DNA of 56,791 bases from Paenibacillus sp. (GTDB taxonomy: Bacteria > Bacillota > Bacilli > Paenibacillales > YIM-B00363), in assembly GCA_031181325.1 (NCBI GenBank), contig JAPSKX010000007.1, positions 1-56,791 of the forward strand. Reading direction: 5' to 3'. The stretch's first letter is position 1, and each line of letters begins with the position of its first letter. The notes under the pieces are model-generated. The model was not told where the DNA came from. It worked only from the letters and a program-made list of their open reading frames with translations, and ran no database searches. The position numbers were made by a program, and so were the translations under genes. Positions 1 through 7,498 of this stretch are shown here, in pieces.

Positions 1-1
1 T

Positions 2-250
2 GATTATTACGTCACTCTGAAGCATGAGATGAGCAGAGATCACTATATCTCTTTCTTGGCTTATGTTTCGATTGACAGAGTTCTTATCATCAAATTATAC
101 CCGGAACAAGACGCCGACACACGGTTTCCTAAGATGTATGGAGGAACCCTGTATTTCCATTGCAATCAGCATGGGTTGTTTCAATACGATGTGGGGAGAT
201 CTAAGGGAAGGAGGGGGACAAAAGGTGAAGAAGGCATTGCTGATCATTGA
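2..250 (+). CDS. Superoxide reductase (desulfoferrodoxin/neelaredoxin)-like protein, 5' end outside window
   Basis: The frame is open from the first bases of the window, so the N-terminus is missing. About 82 residues are visible. Seen: an H-x-M-x3-H-Y-I stretch at residues 8-16 and a C-N-x-H-G motif at 54-58. In the superoxide reductase family, a Cys and a His from a CNxHG motif near the C-terminus bind the catalytic mononuclear iron, and further His residues come from HxxxxH-type segments. The likely role is therefore reduction of superoxide in the cytoplasm, as inferred from motifs. The last 8 residues overlap the start of the next gene by 26 nt and look unlike a conserved tail, so a recent frameshift near the 3' end is possible. 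Confidence 0.6.
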   Translation, partial: DYYVTLKHEMSRDHYISFLAYVSIDRVLIIKLYPEQDADTRFPKMYGGTLYFHCNQHGLFQYDVGRSKGRRGTKGEEGIADH

Positions 251-752
251 TATGCAAACCATGCCTTTTGTTTGGAAAGATTATGGCGGCAAGGCCCTTT
301 TCCATGAGGAAGAACTTATTGTAAATACAAGACTTTTAATTGACAGGGCTAGGGAAGCCCAATCGCCCATATTTTATGTTTTACACACGGAAACGACAGG
401 GCCGCGATCGGTTGAACAACCATTATGGAGGATCGTGGATCCGCTTGCGCCTGCGCCAGAGGATTTTCTTATTATCAAGTATCATGCAGACTCCTTTTAC
501 GAAACGGATCTTCACATGTTGCTGTGTAGCAATGGGGTCGAGGGGCTGGTGATATGCGGGATTCAAACCGAATACTGCGTAGATACAACGGTGAAAAGGG
601 CTTATTCTTACGGTTATAAAATTGAGTTGGCTAGCGATTGTACCAGCACCTTCGATTCCGATGAGTTAACAGCCGAACAGATCATACGTCATCATAATCA
701 CTTGCTGCAGCAGTTCGCTTCTATTTTGCCATCGGATCAGGTGCTATTTTAG
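225..752 (+). CDS. Isochorismatase-family cysteine hydrolase
   Basis: A 175-residue member of the cysteine hydrolase (isochorismatase/nicotinamidase) fold. The family triad is visible as Asp9 in the first strand (LLIIDMQ), Lys85 (IIKYHADSF) and Cys118 (GIQTEYCVDTT). The GTG at 225 is chosen because AAGGAGG at 208-214 sits 10 nt upstream and the family normally begins with a few residues before the Asp. The upstream in-frame ATG at 63 would add 54 residues that overlap the preceding gene. The substrate cannot be told from sequence; amides such as nicotinamide or related compounds are hydrolysed by relatives. It probably shares a transcript with the upstream superoxide-reductase-like gene. Confidence 0.88.
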   Translation: MKKALLIIDMQTMPFVWKDYGGKALFHEEELIVNTRLLIDRAREAQSPIFYVLHTETTGPRSVEQPLWRIVDPLAPAPEDFLIIKYHADSFYETDLHMLLCSNGVEGLVICGIQTEYCVDTTVKRAYSYGYKIELASDCTSTFDSDELTAEQIIRHHNHLLQQFASILPSDQVLF

Positions 753-768
753 AGCTTAGATCCGAAAA

Positions 769-799
769 CAAAGGGCCACCCACAAAGGATGGCCTTTAA
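769..799 (+). terminator. Weak imperfect hairpin after the hydrolase gene
   Basis: AAAGGGCCACCC pairs with GGATGGCCTTT with one bulge and one mismatch. No T tract follows, so terminator function is uncertain. Confidence 0.35.
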
Positions 800-833
800 A
801 CTTGCCGTTACAGACAGCACGGAGAACCGAATC

Positions 834-870
834 GCCGAAGACATGATTTACTCAGCTCTTCGGCTTTATC
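834..870 (+). terminator. Hairpin GCCGAAGA/TCTTCGGC followed by TTTAT
   Basis: A perfect 8-bp stem at 834-841 and 857-864 with a 15-nt loop, followed by TTTAT. It lies between the hydrolase gene and the convergent alpha/beta hydrolase gene and could end transcription of either. Confidence 0.5.
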
Positions 871-895
871 GTGTTAAAGTGGGAATTTGCGAGTG

Positions 896-1615
896 CTAAC
901 AATCCGATAAGAAATTTTCCAGTATCGATCTCAAGCCTTCCGGGTTGCTTATCATCGGTAAATGTCCGGTTTCCAAGCTTTGGACGGATTGCGGGGAAAA
1001 GTTTGAGATCATCTTATCTTGTAAAGAAGGACTGAACTCTTTATCGTTGGTTAGCTTCACGTATAGCTTTGGTACATCCGGAACAGACACGTTGATTCGA
1101 TCCGTATACACTCGTACCGCCTCGGGAATGAATCCTTTCACGATCTCCGTGGCTTGATCCGGTGAGAGATCGTTGCATAAACCCTTACGGATGGCCGACT
1201 CTGGCGGTTTCGTGCCCAACGTTCGCAGGATAACAGACATGATAAGCTTCTGAGGAAACGGTAAAATGGATAGAAATGAACCGCCATTCTTCGGAATTGC
1301 CGCTCCTACGGCTACAATGCCCGCCAGACGATCCGTCAGAACGGATGCCAGTCTATGAGCAAGAACGCCGCCAAGCGAATGCGCGACAATTACAATTCTG
1401 CGTGTCCCCCATTCATCCACTTGTCTTTTCATATGCGTCACATAATCTTCCAAAGAGAGGCCGCTCCTTGACTCTAAAGAGCTCTTCCTCAATGGAAACT
1501 CAACAAGTAAACAAGGATGTTCGAAATCCTCCACAACTTTACTCCAAACGAGGCCTTCCAAGCCTGCCCCATTGATAAAAACAAAGCCTATTTTTTCTTG
1601 GGAATGCTTTAGCAT
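896..1615 (-). CDS. Alpha/beta hydrolase
   Basis: A 239-residue soluble alpha/beta hydrolase. Seen: an oxyanion-side FINGAGLEG segment at 13-21, the nucleophile elbow AHSLGG with Ser80, and a C-terminal GHLPM with His218. This is the usual order of the fold, and the acid is probably one of the Asp residues around 185-195. The ATG at 1615 is supported by AGGAGGC about 9 nt upstream. It is divergently transcribed from a WYL regulator, and two direct repeats lie over the shared promoter region, so regulation by that protein is likely. The substrate is unknown; the family includes esterases, lipases and lactonases. Confidence 0.8.
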   Translation of the reverse strand: MLKHSQEKIGFVFINGAGLEGLVWSKVVEDFEHPCLLVEFPLRKSSLESRSGLSLEDYVTHMKRQVDEWGTRRIVIVAHSLGGVLAHRLASVLTDRLAGIVAVGAAIPKNGGSFLSILPFPQKLIMSVILRTLGTKPPESAIRKGLCNDLSPDQATEIVKGFIPEAVRVYTDRINVSVPDVPKLYVKLTNDKEFSPSLQDKMISNFSPQSVQSLETGHLPMISNPEGLRSILENFLSDC

Positions 1616-1646
1616 ACGGATCCTGCCTCCTGTTGGTAGTCAAATC

Positions 1647-1718
1647 AGATGACTTATAAGATAATGGTAACATGAAAACAAGACAGAAGATGTCTTATTT
1701 ATACGGTAATATGAAAAA
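1647..1718. promoter_or_regulatory. Divergent promoter region with two direct repeats, likely WYL-regulator operator
   Basis: Two 30-32 nt direct repeats begin at 1647 and 1688, 41 bp apart (about four helical turns). Both contain AGATG-CTTAT near the start and GGTAA-ATGAAAA at the end. On the minus strand TTGTTT and TATAAG are spaced 17 bp within the first repeat, a plausible promoter for the hydrolase gene. The assignment to the neighbouring WYL protein is inference from position. Confidence 0.55.
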
Positions 1719-1740
1719 AAATGAATTATGAGGTGGGCCA

Positions 1741-2685
1741 TTGCAAAAATCACAGCGTCTCATCCAAATGATTATGAGGATCAACGCCAAACGATCCTTT
1801 ACTGTGAAAGAGTTGGCCGATGAATTTGGCCTGTCCACACGTACGATTACAAGGGACCTGCAAGAGCTAAGCGAACTCGGCGTTCCGGTGTATTCCGTTC
1901 AGGGAAGGGGTGGAGGTTACAAGCTACTGCAAGAGAGGCTGCTGCCACCGATCAGCTTTACCGAAAATGAAGCACTGGCTATGTTTTTTGCAAGTCAGAC
2001 GATGGATTATTTCAGCTCTTTGCCTTTCGGCGAGGGGGCCGACGCAGCGCTTCACAAGTTTTATCATTACTTGCCTGCCGATGTAAGAGAACAGATTGAC
2101 CGGCTAAAAAACAGGATCATGTTCTGGAGCCCGTATCGATTGATGTCTGCGGAGGTTCTTCAAACTCTCCTGCAATCGATAATGGTCCGCAGTGTGGTCA
2201 CCATCGAGTATAAATCTAGCAGTGGAGTATCGGAGCGGAACATTCAGCCGATCGGTCTTTATGCCAGTTCCGGGTATTGGTATTGTCCCGCGTATTGCTT
2301 CACTAGGGAGGACATTAGGCAGTTCAGAGCCGATCGGATCCTCTCCGCCGAGCTCAACGGAACCATTCCTTGCCGGACGGAAATAAGCCGGATGACTTTA
2401 TTGGATAAACCTACTAAGGAAGGTCTGGAACAGACTATACTCGAACTTGAGATGACGAAGAAAGGGGTGTGGCTGATGGAATCCAACTCTCGTTTTCGTC
2501 CATTCATACGGCACAACGAGGATGGCAGCGGGGCACTGACGATGGGAATAGCGGTACAGGAATTGAATTTCTACGTGGACTTGATATGGCAATGGGGAGA
2601 TGAAGTCAAAATTGTGAGGCCTGTCGAGGCCAAGGCATACATGCATCAAAAAATCGAGTCTATACGTTTACTTTATGACCGATGA
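1741..2685 (+). CDS. HTH/WYL-domain transcriptional regulator (YafY/DeoR-like)
   Basis: A 314-residue regulator. Residues 1-60 form a DeoR-type winged helix (RLIQMIMRINAKRSFTVKEL, then STRTITRDLQEL and the GRGGGYKL wing). Residues about 140-220 form a WYL domain, here reading SSGYWYCPAYCFTRED, and the C-terminus is a WCX-like extension. Known members sense nucleic acid or small ligands through the WYL domain and act as one-component regulators. The TTG start is chosen because it gives the conserved N-terminal KSQRLIQM; AGGTGG lies only 4 nt upstream. It probably controls itself and the divergent hydrolase gene through the repeats at 1647-1718. The ligand is unknown. Confidence 0.85.
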   Translation: MQKSQRLIQMIMRINAKRSFTVKELADEFGLSTRTITRDLQELSELGVPVYSVQGRGGGYKLLQERLLPPISFTENEALAMFFASQTMDYFSSLPFGEGADAALHKFYHYLPADVREQIDRLKNRIMFWSPYRLMSAEVLQTLLQSIMVRSVVTIEYKSSSGVSERNIQPIGLYASSGYWYCPAYCFTREDIRQFRADRILSAELNGTIPCRTEISRMTLLDKPTKEGLEQTILELEMTKKGVWLMESNSRFRPFIRHNEDGSGALTMGIAVQELNFYVDLIWQWGDEVKIVRPVEAKAYMHQKIESIRLLYDR

Positions 2686-2749
2686 GCTTGCTTGGGTTAG
2701 CCGGCGTGGTTTTTTGGGGGGGCAACACAGAAAAGAGGTGTCTTGTCGA

Positions 2750-3574
2750 ATGTATAAGATTGGAGCGTTCGCTAAACTGAGCGGCGTGACGGTGAAGACG
2801 TTACGGCATTACGACGAACTCGGTTTGTTAAAGCCTGCACGAGTAGACGAAGAATCGGGATATCGTTTCTATACTGCCGATCAGCTATTGACGATCCGCC
2901 GCATCGCGGGGTTCAAAAAACAGGGGCTAACACTCGAGATGATGAGGCCAATGTTGAGGGGACCATCCTCTCTGACGCAAGCGGAATGTACGTTGCTCGA
3001 GAGGCGTAAGCAGTTGGAACTCCAGGTACAAGAGGCTCGGCGACAAATTGCGGAGATCGATGAGCGACTCGTGCGGATCGAACGGCATGCTGCGGCTGCA
3101 GAGGAAGGGATGTTCTCGATCCGAAGTGTGGAGCCGGTTCTCGTCGCTTCCATCCGCGAGTCTTTGCCGAAAGGTCAACTGTGTTTGCTTCTCGATGAAT
3201 TGAAGCAGTATGTCCGCTCACATGGCGAAGAGTCGGACAGCGAGTTGACAATCGTCTGGCACAGCAGGGCCGATTGCGACGAAGAGCCTTCGGATATTGA
3301 GGTCGCCGTTCCCGTCTCGAACCAGATTTCCAGTAACCTCAGGGTTAAGATTCATCAATTGTCCGGTATGGAGAAAGCCGCTTCTTATATCCATCGATGC
3401 GATCCATATAAAGAAAATTGCACGGCGACGGAGGCGCTGCGAAGATGGATCGCTAACGAGAGTTATCGGCCTATCGAGAATCTTCCGTTCCGGGAGATTT
3501 ATCTAACGTCAGACAAAGATATCTACGGACAATTGCGAATGGCGGAGGCGATCGTGCCGGTTGAACGTGTCTGA
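2750..3574 (+). CDS. MerR-family regulator with GyrI/BmrR-like effector domain
   Basis: A 274-residue MerR regulator. Residues 1-70 hold the winged helix (MYKIGAFAKLSGVTVKTLRHYDELGLL). Residues about 75-112 form the dimerisation coiled coil (LLERRKQLELQVQEARRQIA), and about 120-274 resemble the drug-binding domain of BmrR-type proteins. The ATG at 2750 follows AGAGGTG and begins exactly where the family begins; an upstream ATG at 2675 overlaps the WYL gene and adds unrelated residues. The MerR-type elongated promoter lies just downstream at 3593, in front of the SDR gene, so this protein most likely activates that gene in response to a hydrophobic ligand. The ligand is not predictable. Confidence 0.87.
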   Translation: MYKIGAFAKLSGVTVKTLRHYDELGLLKPARVDEESGYRFYTADQLLTIRRIAGFKKQGLTLEMMRPMLRGPSSLTQAECTLLERRKQLELQVQEARRQIAEIDERLVRIERHAAAAEEGMFSIRSVEPVLVASIRESLPKGQLCLLLDELKQYVRSHGEESDSELTIVWHSRADCDEEPSDIEVAVPVSNQISSNLRVKIHQLSGMEKAASYIHRCDPYKENCTATEALRRWIANESYRPIENLPFREIYLTSDKDIYGQLRMAEAIVPVERV

Positions 3575-3592
3575 ATAAGGAGGGATCCACTC

Positions 3593-3624
3593 TTGACTCT
3601 CCCCTTGAGAGGAGGGTTTATCAT
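3593..3624 (+). promoter_or_regulatory. MerR-type promoter with elongated spacer and palindromic operator
   Basis: TTGACT (3593-3598) and TATCAT (3619-3624) are separated by 20 bp, too long for ordinary sigma-A use but typical of MerR-activated promoters. The spacer carries an imperfect dyad (ACTCTCCCCT on the left, AGAGGAGGGT on the right), similar in style to the known bmr operator. It drives the SDR gene at 3662. Confidence 0.8.
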
Positions 3625-3661
3625 GACATCAACCATTTGATAAGGAGTGGATCTACAGAAT

Positions 3662-4426
3662 ATGAAACGCTTGGAAGGCAAAATTGCAGTCGTCACAGGA
3701 GCCAGCCGAGGGATCGGGAGAGGAATCGCGGTGCGTCTCGCCGCCGAAGGTGCACTTGTCGCCGTACACTACGGCACACGGAAGGATGCCGCGGAGGAGA
3801 CGATCTCCGAAGCCGAGGCGGCAGGCGGATCAGCCTTCGCCGTCGGTGCAGAGCTGGATTCTTTAGACGGAGTCAGTCGGCTCCTTCAAATCTTGGACGA
3901 GGAACTCATCCGCAGGACCGGGAGCAACCAATTCGATATCCTGGTCAACAATGCCGGCATCGGCACATCCCCGTCATTTGAGGAGACGAGCGAAGAGGAC
4001 TTTGATCGGCTGTTTGCAGTCAACGTTAAAGCGCCGTTTTTCCTCGTGCAGCAATCGCTAGGACGCTTGCGGGACGGCGGCCGCATCATCAATATCTCAT
4101 CCGGAGTGACACGCATTGCTTATCCGCATATCATGACCTATAACTTAACCAAAGGCGCTCTCAATACATTCACCTTGCACTTGGCAAAGCTTCTGGGGCC
4201 GCGAGGCATTACCGTGAACGCAGTCATGCCCGGCATCGTCGATACGGATGTCAACGCGCCATGGCTGCACACGCTCGAGGGCCGTAAGTTTGCCGAAGGG
4301 ATGTCGGCGCTTGGACGCGTCGGCGAGCCCTCGGATATCGCGGACATTGTTGCTTTCACGGCGTCGCCGGACAGTCGATGGGTAACGGGACAGATGATCG
4401 ATGCGACCGGCGGATCGCATTTGTAA
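3662..4426 (+). CDS. Short-chain dehydrogenase/reductase
   Basis: A 254-residue classical SDR, a cytoplasmic NAD(P)-dependent oxidoreductase. Seen: the dinucleotide motif TGASRGIG at 12-19, the NNAG motif near 96-99, a Ser at 146-147 (INISS) and Tyr160-x3-Lys164 (YNLTK), completing the catalytic set. Length is standard. The ATG at 3662 is preceded by AAGGAG at 3642, a rather long spacing of 14 nt; the GTG at 3647 has no ribosome site. The promoter at 3593-3624 indicates activation by the upstream MerR regulator, so the enzyme may modify or detoxify the compound sensed. Basic Arg16 in the motif suits NADPH, but the substrate is unknown. Confidence 0.9.
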   Translation: MKRLEGKIAVVTGASRGIGRGIAVRLAAEGALVAVHYGTRKDAAEETISEAEAAGGSAFAVGAELDSLDGVSRLLQILDEELIRRTGSNQFDILVNNAGIGTSPSFEETSEEDFDRLFAVNVKAPFFLVQQSLGRLRDGGRIINISSGVTRIAYPHIMTYNLTKGALNTFTLHLAKLLGPRGITVNAVMPGIVDTDVNAPWLHTLEGRKFAEGMSALGRVGEPSDIADIVAFTASPDSRWVTGQMIDATGGSHL

Positions 4427-4503
4427 GCTGAGTCGAAACCATACGTTATAGACAGCGCGGAGATAAAGACAAGATGAACCGATATTGCCGAGACGAGACC
4501 TTA

Positions 4504-4929
4504 TCAGGAATAGGTCTCCATCATTTGATGTAAATACTTTCGGAAGTCTTCCACATAGGATTTGGGCTCTACAACTTTCAGATGAGTGCCGAAGCTTGCT
4601 AAGAATAGAAATCCCGTACGATTTTGTGGGACATACATGGTTGCTAATAAAAAATCAGAACTATGGTCTTCAATACTTCTACGACCATACCTTTCGATGA
4701 TTTGATCTTTTATGCTAGGCGATATCCATGCCTTAATCGTGACGAGTTGCGGTAGATAGCTTGCTTCGTGTCCTTGTTCCGACCAATCCTCTCTAGGATG
4801 AAACGCGCGTTCATCCGCAGTCATATGATCGATCCGAGATAATATAAAGGTTCGATATCCTTGTCGATGTAAACAGATTCCTTTCAAGTACCAGCTCGAT
4901 TCGCTAAAATGCAGCTCATAGGGTAAATT
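4504..4929 (-). pseudogene. Remnant of a WYL-domain regulator (YobV-like)
   Basis: The frame encodes the WYL domain core (YELHFSESSWYLKG, then GYRTFILSRID) and a C-terminal WCX-like part, but there is no DNA-binding domain. Reading upstream in the same frame meets TAA at 4930-4932 and then TGA, and no HTH coding sequence is found before the aldo-keto reductase terminator. Intact relatives are about 300 residues with a winged helix first. This is best read as a decayed gene. It lies tail to tail with the SDR gene. Confidence 0.7.
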
Positions 4930-5245
4930 TTAATCGACTATCGGTCGACGGCCATGTGATCATGCCGTTATCCAACACTCCGTGGTCATCCTGCTTCGAA
5001 GTGATTTCCAACAACCATGGAAATTGAAAATGAAAAGTCGCTGCCGGCAATTCGAGAAAAGATCTTAGGATTTGGCTGCAGGAAAACGCTAAGACGAGAA
5101 GTCATGCTGAGCGGATAAAAGAAGTGCATAGCACCCCTAGGCATTGGCATTGAACGCGGTCCCATACCGTGCGGTTTTAACCGCAGATAAAAAAGGACAG
5201 AGGCGCCCGCCCTGTCCTTACTTCATGGAGAAACCGGACCAAGGC
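4930..5245. other. Gene-free stretch with coding remnants
   Basis: No intact gene. On the minus strand a stop-free stretch (about 4923-5075) in a different frame could be the displaced 5' part of the WYL remnant or of another lost gene; I could not assign it to a family. The right end holds the terminator of the aldo-keto reductase gene and a small GCGGTT/AACCGC hairpin at 5170-5183. Confidence 0.5.
5186..5219 (-). terminator. Rho-independent terminator of the aldo-keto reductase gene
   Basis: On the minus strand AAGGACAG and CTGTCCTT form a perfect 8-bp stem (5212-5219 with 5193-5200) followed by a T run. Confidence 0.85.
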
Positions 5246-6097
<852 letters not shown>

Positions 6098-6204
6098 TGC
6101 GATTCCTCCTATGGTTCGAATGTATAACAGCAACCGAGTGCGTATCCCGGAAATCGGGAATGGAGCGGGAATTCCGATTACGGCTCCGTTGCATTACAAT
6201 AAGC

Positions 6205-6232
6205 TTAATACCTTCGTGTTACACGAAGGCAA
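6205..6232. promoter_or_regulatory. Palindromic operator between the aldo-keto reductase and MerR genes
   Basis: CCTTCGTG-TTA-CACGAAGG at 6211-6229 is a perfect 8-3-8 palindrome. On the minus strand it lies between TTGCCT (6227-6232) and TATTAA (6205-6210), the only promoter-like boxes for the aldo-keto reductase. The nearby MerR protein is the obvious candidate binder. The spacing is 16 bp, so the usual MerR elongated-spacer rule is not clearly met. Confidence 0.6.
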
Positions 6233-6268
6233 GGGGCTGTTCTACTTTTTTCCCAAGGAGGATTCCAC

Positions 6269-6715
6269 ATGTATACGGTTAAAGAAGCCGCTCAGATCAC
6301 GGGACTCACCGAGCACGCCGTACGCTTCTACACGGATAGAGGACTGGTGCCAAGCCTACGGCGCAATGAGCATAACATTCGATTGTTCGACGAAGAATCG
6401 ATCAATTGGCTGCATGGCATCAAATGCCTCAAGCAATCCGGGATGCCGATCGATGTCATTAAAATGTATATCGACTTATGTCTCGAGGGGGACTCCACCA
6501 TTCCGCAGCGCTATACGCTCATGATGGAACATAAGGAAGCTGCGCTCGCTAAGCTTGAAGAAGCCAAACAGCACGTGGCCCATCTGGAGGAGAAGACAGC
6601 CCTATACCAGGCCATTTTGGAGAACCGTTCTCCAGATACGACGAATCCCGCCAACTGGGATAGAATTCAGCATATGCATCGTGACGTATTTTACAGGGCT
6701 TCGCAAAGAGTCTGA
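6269..6715 (+). CDS. MerR-family regulator (AdhR-like)
   Basis: A 148-residue MerR protein: winged helix at 1-70 (MYTVKEAAQITGLTEHAVRF, then RLFDEESINWL), followed by a helical linker and coiled coil at about 80-125. It lacks a large effector domain, as in the aldehyde-responsive AdhR/NmlR group. It contains no Cys apart from those in KCLKQSG and DLCLEGD; in NmlR-type proteins a single Cys near the linker senses electrophiles, and one of these could serve. AAGGAGGATT at 6255-6264 supports the ATG. Its divergent partner is the aldo-keto reductase, so a carbonyl-stress switch is inferred. Confidence 0.85.
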   Translation: MYTVKEAAQITGLTEHAVRFYTDRGLVPSLRRNEHNIRLFDEESINWLHGIKCLKQSGMPIDVIKMYIDLCLEGDSTIPQRYTLMMEHKEAALAKLEEAKQHVAHLEEKTALYQAILENRSPDTTNPANWDRIQHMHRDVFYRASQRV

Positions 6716-6819
6716 ATGGCGATGCCGGTTTCCCCGTATTTTGCTGATAGCCTCGTTACGCTGACCGTATCATAAGTAAGGGGAAGGATTGTAAAAAAGA
6801 TAAATAACTGGTAGACTCA

Positions 6820-6841
6820 ATAATGATTGATTAATCACTAA
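6820..6841. promoter_or_regulatory. TetR operator copy 1 (upstream of tetR)
   Basis: A 22-bp site with core GATTGATTAAT flanked by ATAAT and CACTAA matches the two sites downstream of tetR at about 18 of 22 positions. Located 22 bp before the TetR start, it would give autorepression. Confidence 0.7.
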
Positions 6842-6862
6842 TTAAAAAAGGAGCACCTATCT

Positions 6863-7384
6863 ATGGCAAAAAACGAAACCGCTTCGGTAAACCGCCGAAT
6901 GGATATTATTTCGGCTGCGATTGAAGTATTCGCGGAAACGGGATATTACCGAGCGACAACGATGCAGGTGGCTAAGCGAGCAGGGATATCGCAGCCGTAT
7001 ATTTTCCGTTTTTTTCAGACGAAGGAGGAGCTGTTGCTTGCCGCGCTGGAAGCTTCTTGGCAAAGAATCGCCGATTCCTTCCTTCAAGTCATCGGCACAT
7101 CGATGCCTGCTCGCTTGGAGCAGGACTTGATTGTAGCCTACGAGGAAATTATGAATGCTCACCGTTCGGAGACGCTGCTCCAAATGCAGGCCCAAACGAT
7201 ACAAGAGGAGCCGATCCTCAAGGCTATGCAGGCAGGTTTCAGGGACATTCGCGGGATTGTACTGGAGGCGTTCCAACGCAATGGAGCGAACAATGCGGAG
7301 GAGAGAACCAAGCTGTTCTTGGCCAAAGGGATGTTGTGCAATATTTCGATGGCCTTGGGACTGCCGGAACTGATGGAAGAATAA
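6863..7384 (+). CDS. TetR-family transcriptional regulator
   Basis: A 173-residue TetR-family repressor. Residues 10-55 form the helix-turn-helix (RRMDIISAAIEVFAETGYYR, then RAGISQPYIFRFFQTKEELL). The rest is the helical ligand-binding and dimerisation domain, slightly shorter than usual. An AAGGAG ribosome site precedes the ATG. Three near-identical 22-bp operators (6820, 7408, 7456) surround the gene, so it should repress itself and the downstream epimerase-like gene. The inducer is unknown. Confidence 0.9.
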   Translation: MAKNETASVNRRMDIISAAIEVFAETGYYRATTMQVAKRAGISQPYIFRFFQTKEELLLAALEASWQRIADSFLQVIGTSMPARLEQDLIVAYEEIMNAHRSETLLQMQAQTIQEEPILKAMQAGFRDIRGIVLEAFQRNGANNAEERTKLFLAKGMLCNISMALGLPELMEE

Positions 7385-7404
7385 AGGGCTGAAAAGCCTT
7401 TTAC
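7384..7404 (+). terminator. Short terminator hairpin after tetR
   Basis: AAGGGCT-GAAA-AGCCTTT forms a 7-bp stem with one G-T pair and a GAAA tetraloop, overlapping the stop codon and followed by a short T run. Confidence 0.6.
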
Positions 7405-7407
7405 AAA

Positions 7408-7477
7408 TTAGTTATTGATCAATCACTTACAGTTATGTTATATTCAATTTCAAAGTTAGTGATTGATCAATAACTAA
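7408..7477 (+). promoter_or_regulatory. Epimerase promoter with TetR operator copies 2 and 3
   Basis: Two 22-bp dyads, 7408-7429 and 7456-7477, share arms TTAGT/ACTAA around a TTGATCAA core and are centred 48 bp apart. TTGATC (7415-7420) and TATATT (7439-7444) are spaced 18 bp. Site 2 covers the -35 box and site 3 lies just downstream of the start, a typical double-block arrangement. Confidence 0.8.
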
Positions 7478-7498
7478 CCAAAAACGGAGGTTCCTATT

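Noticed and set aside
3623..3640. Five-codon leader ORF (MTSTI) with a good GGAGGG site before the SDR gene
   Set aside because: Its start lies within the -10 box of the MerR-type promoter, so it would not be transcribed from that promoter.
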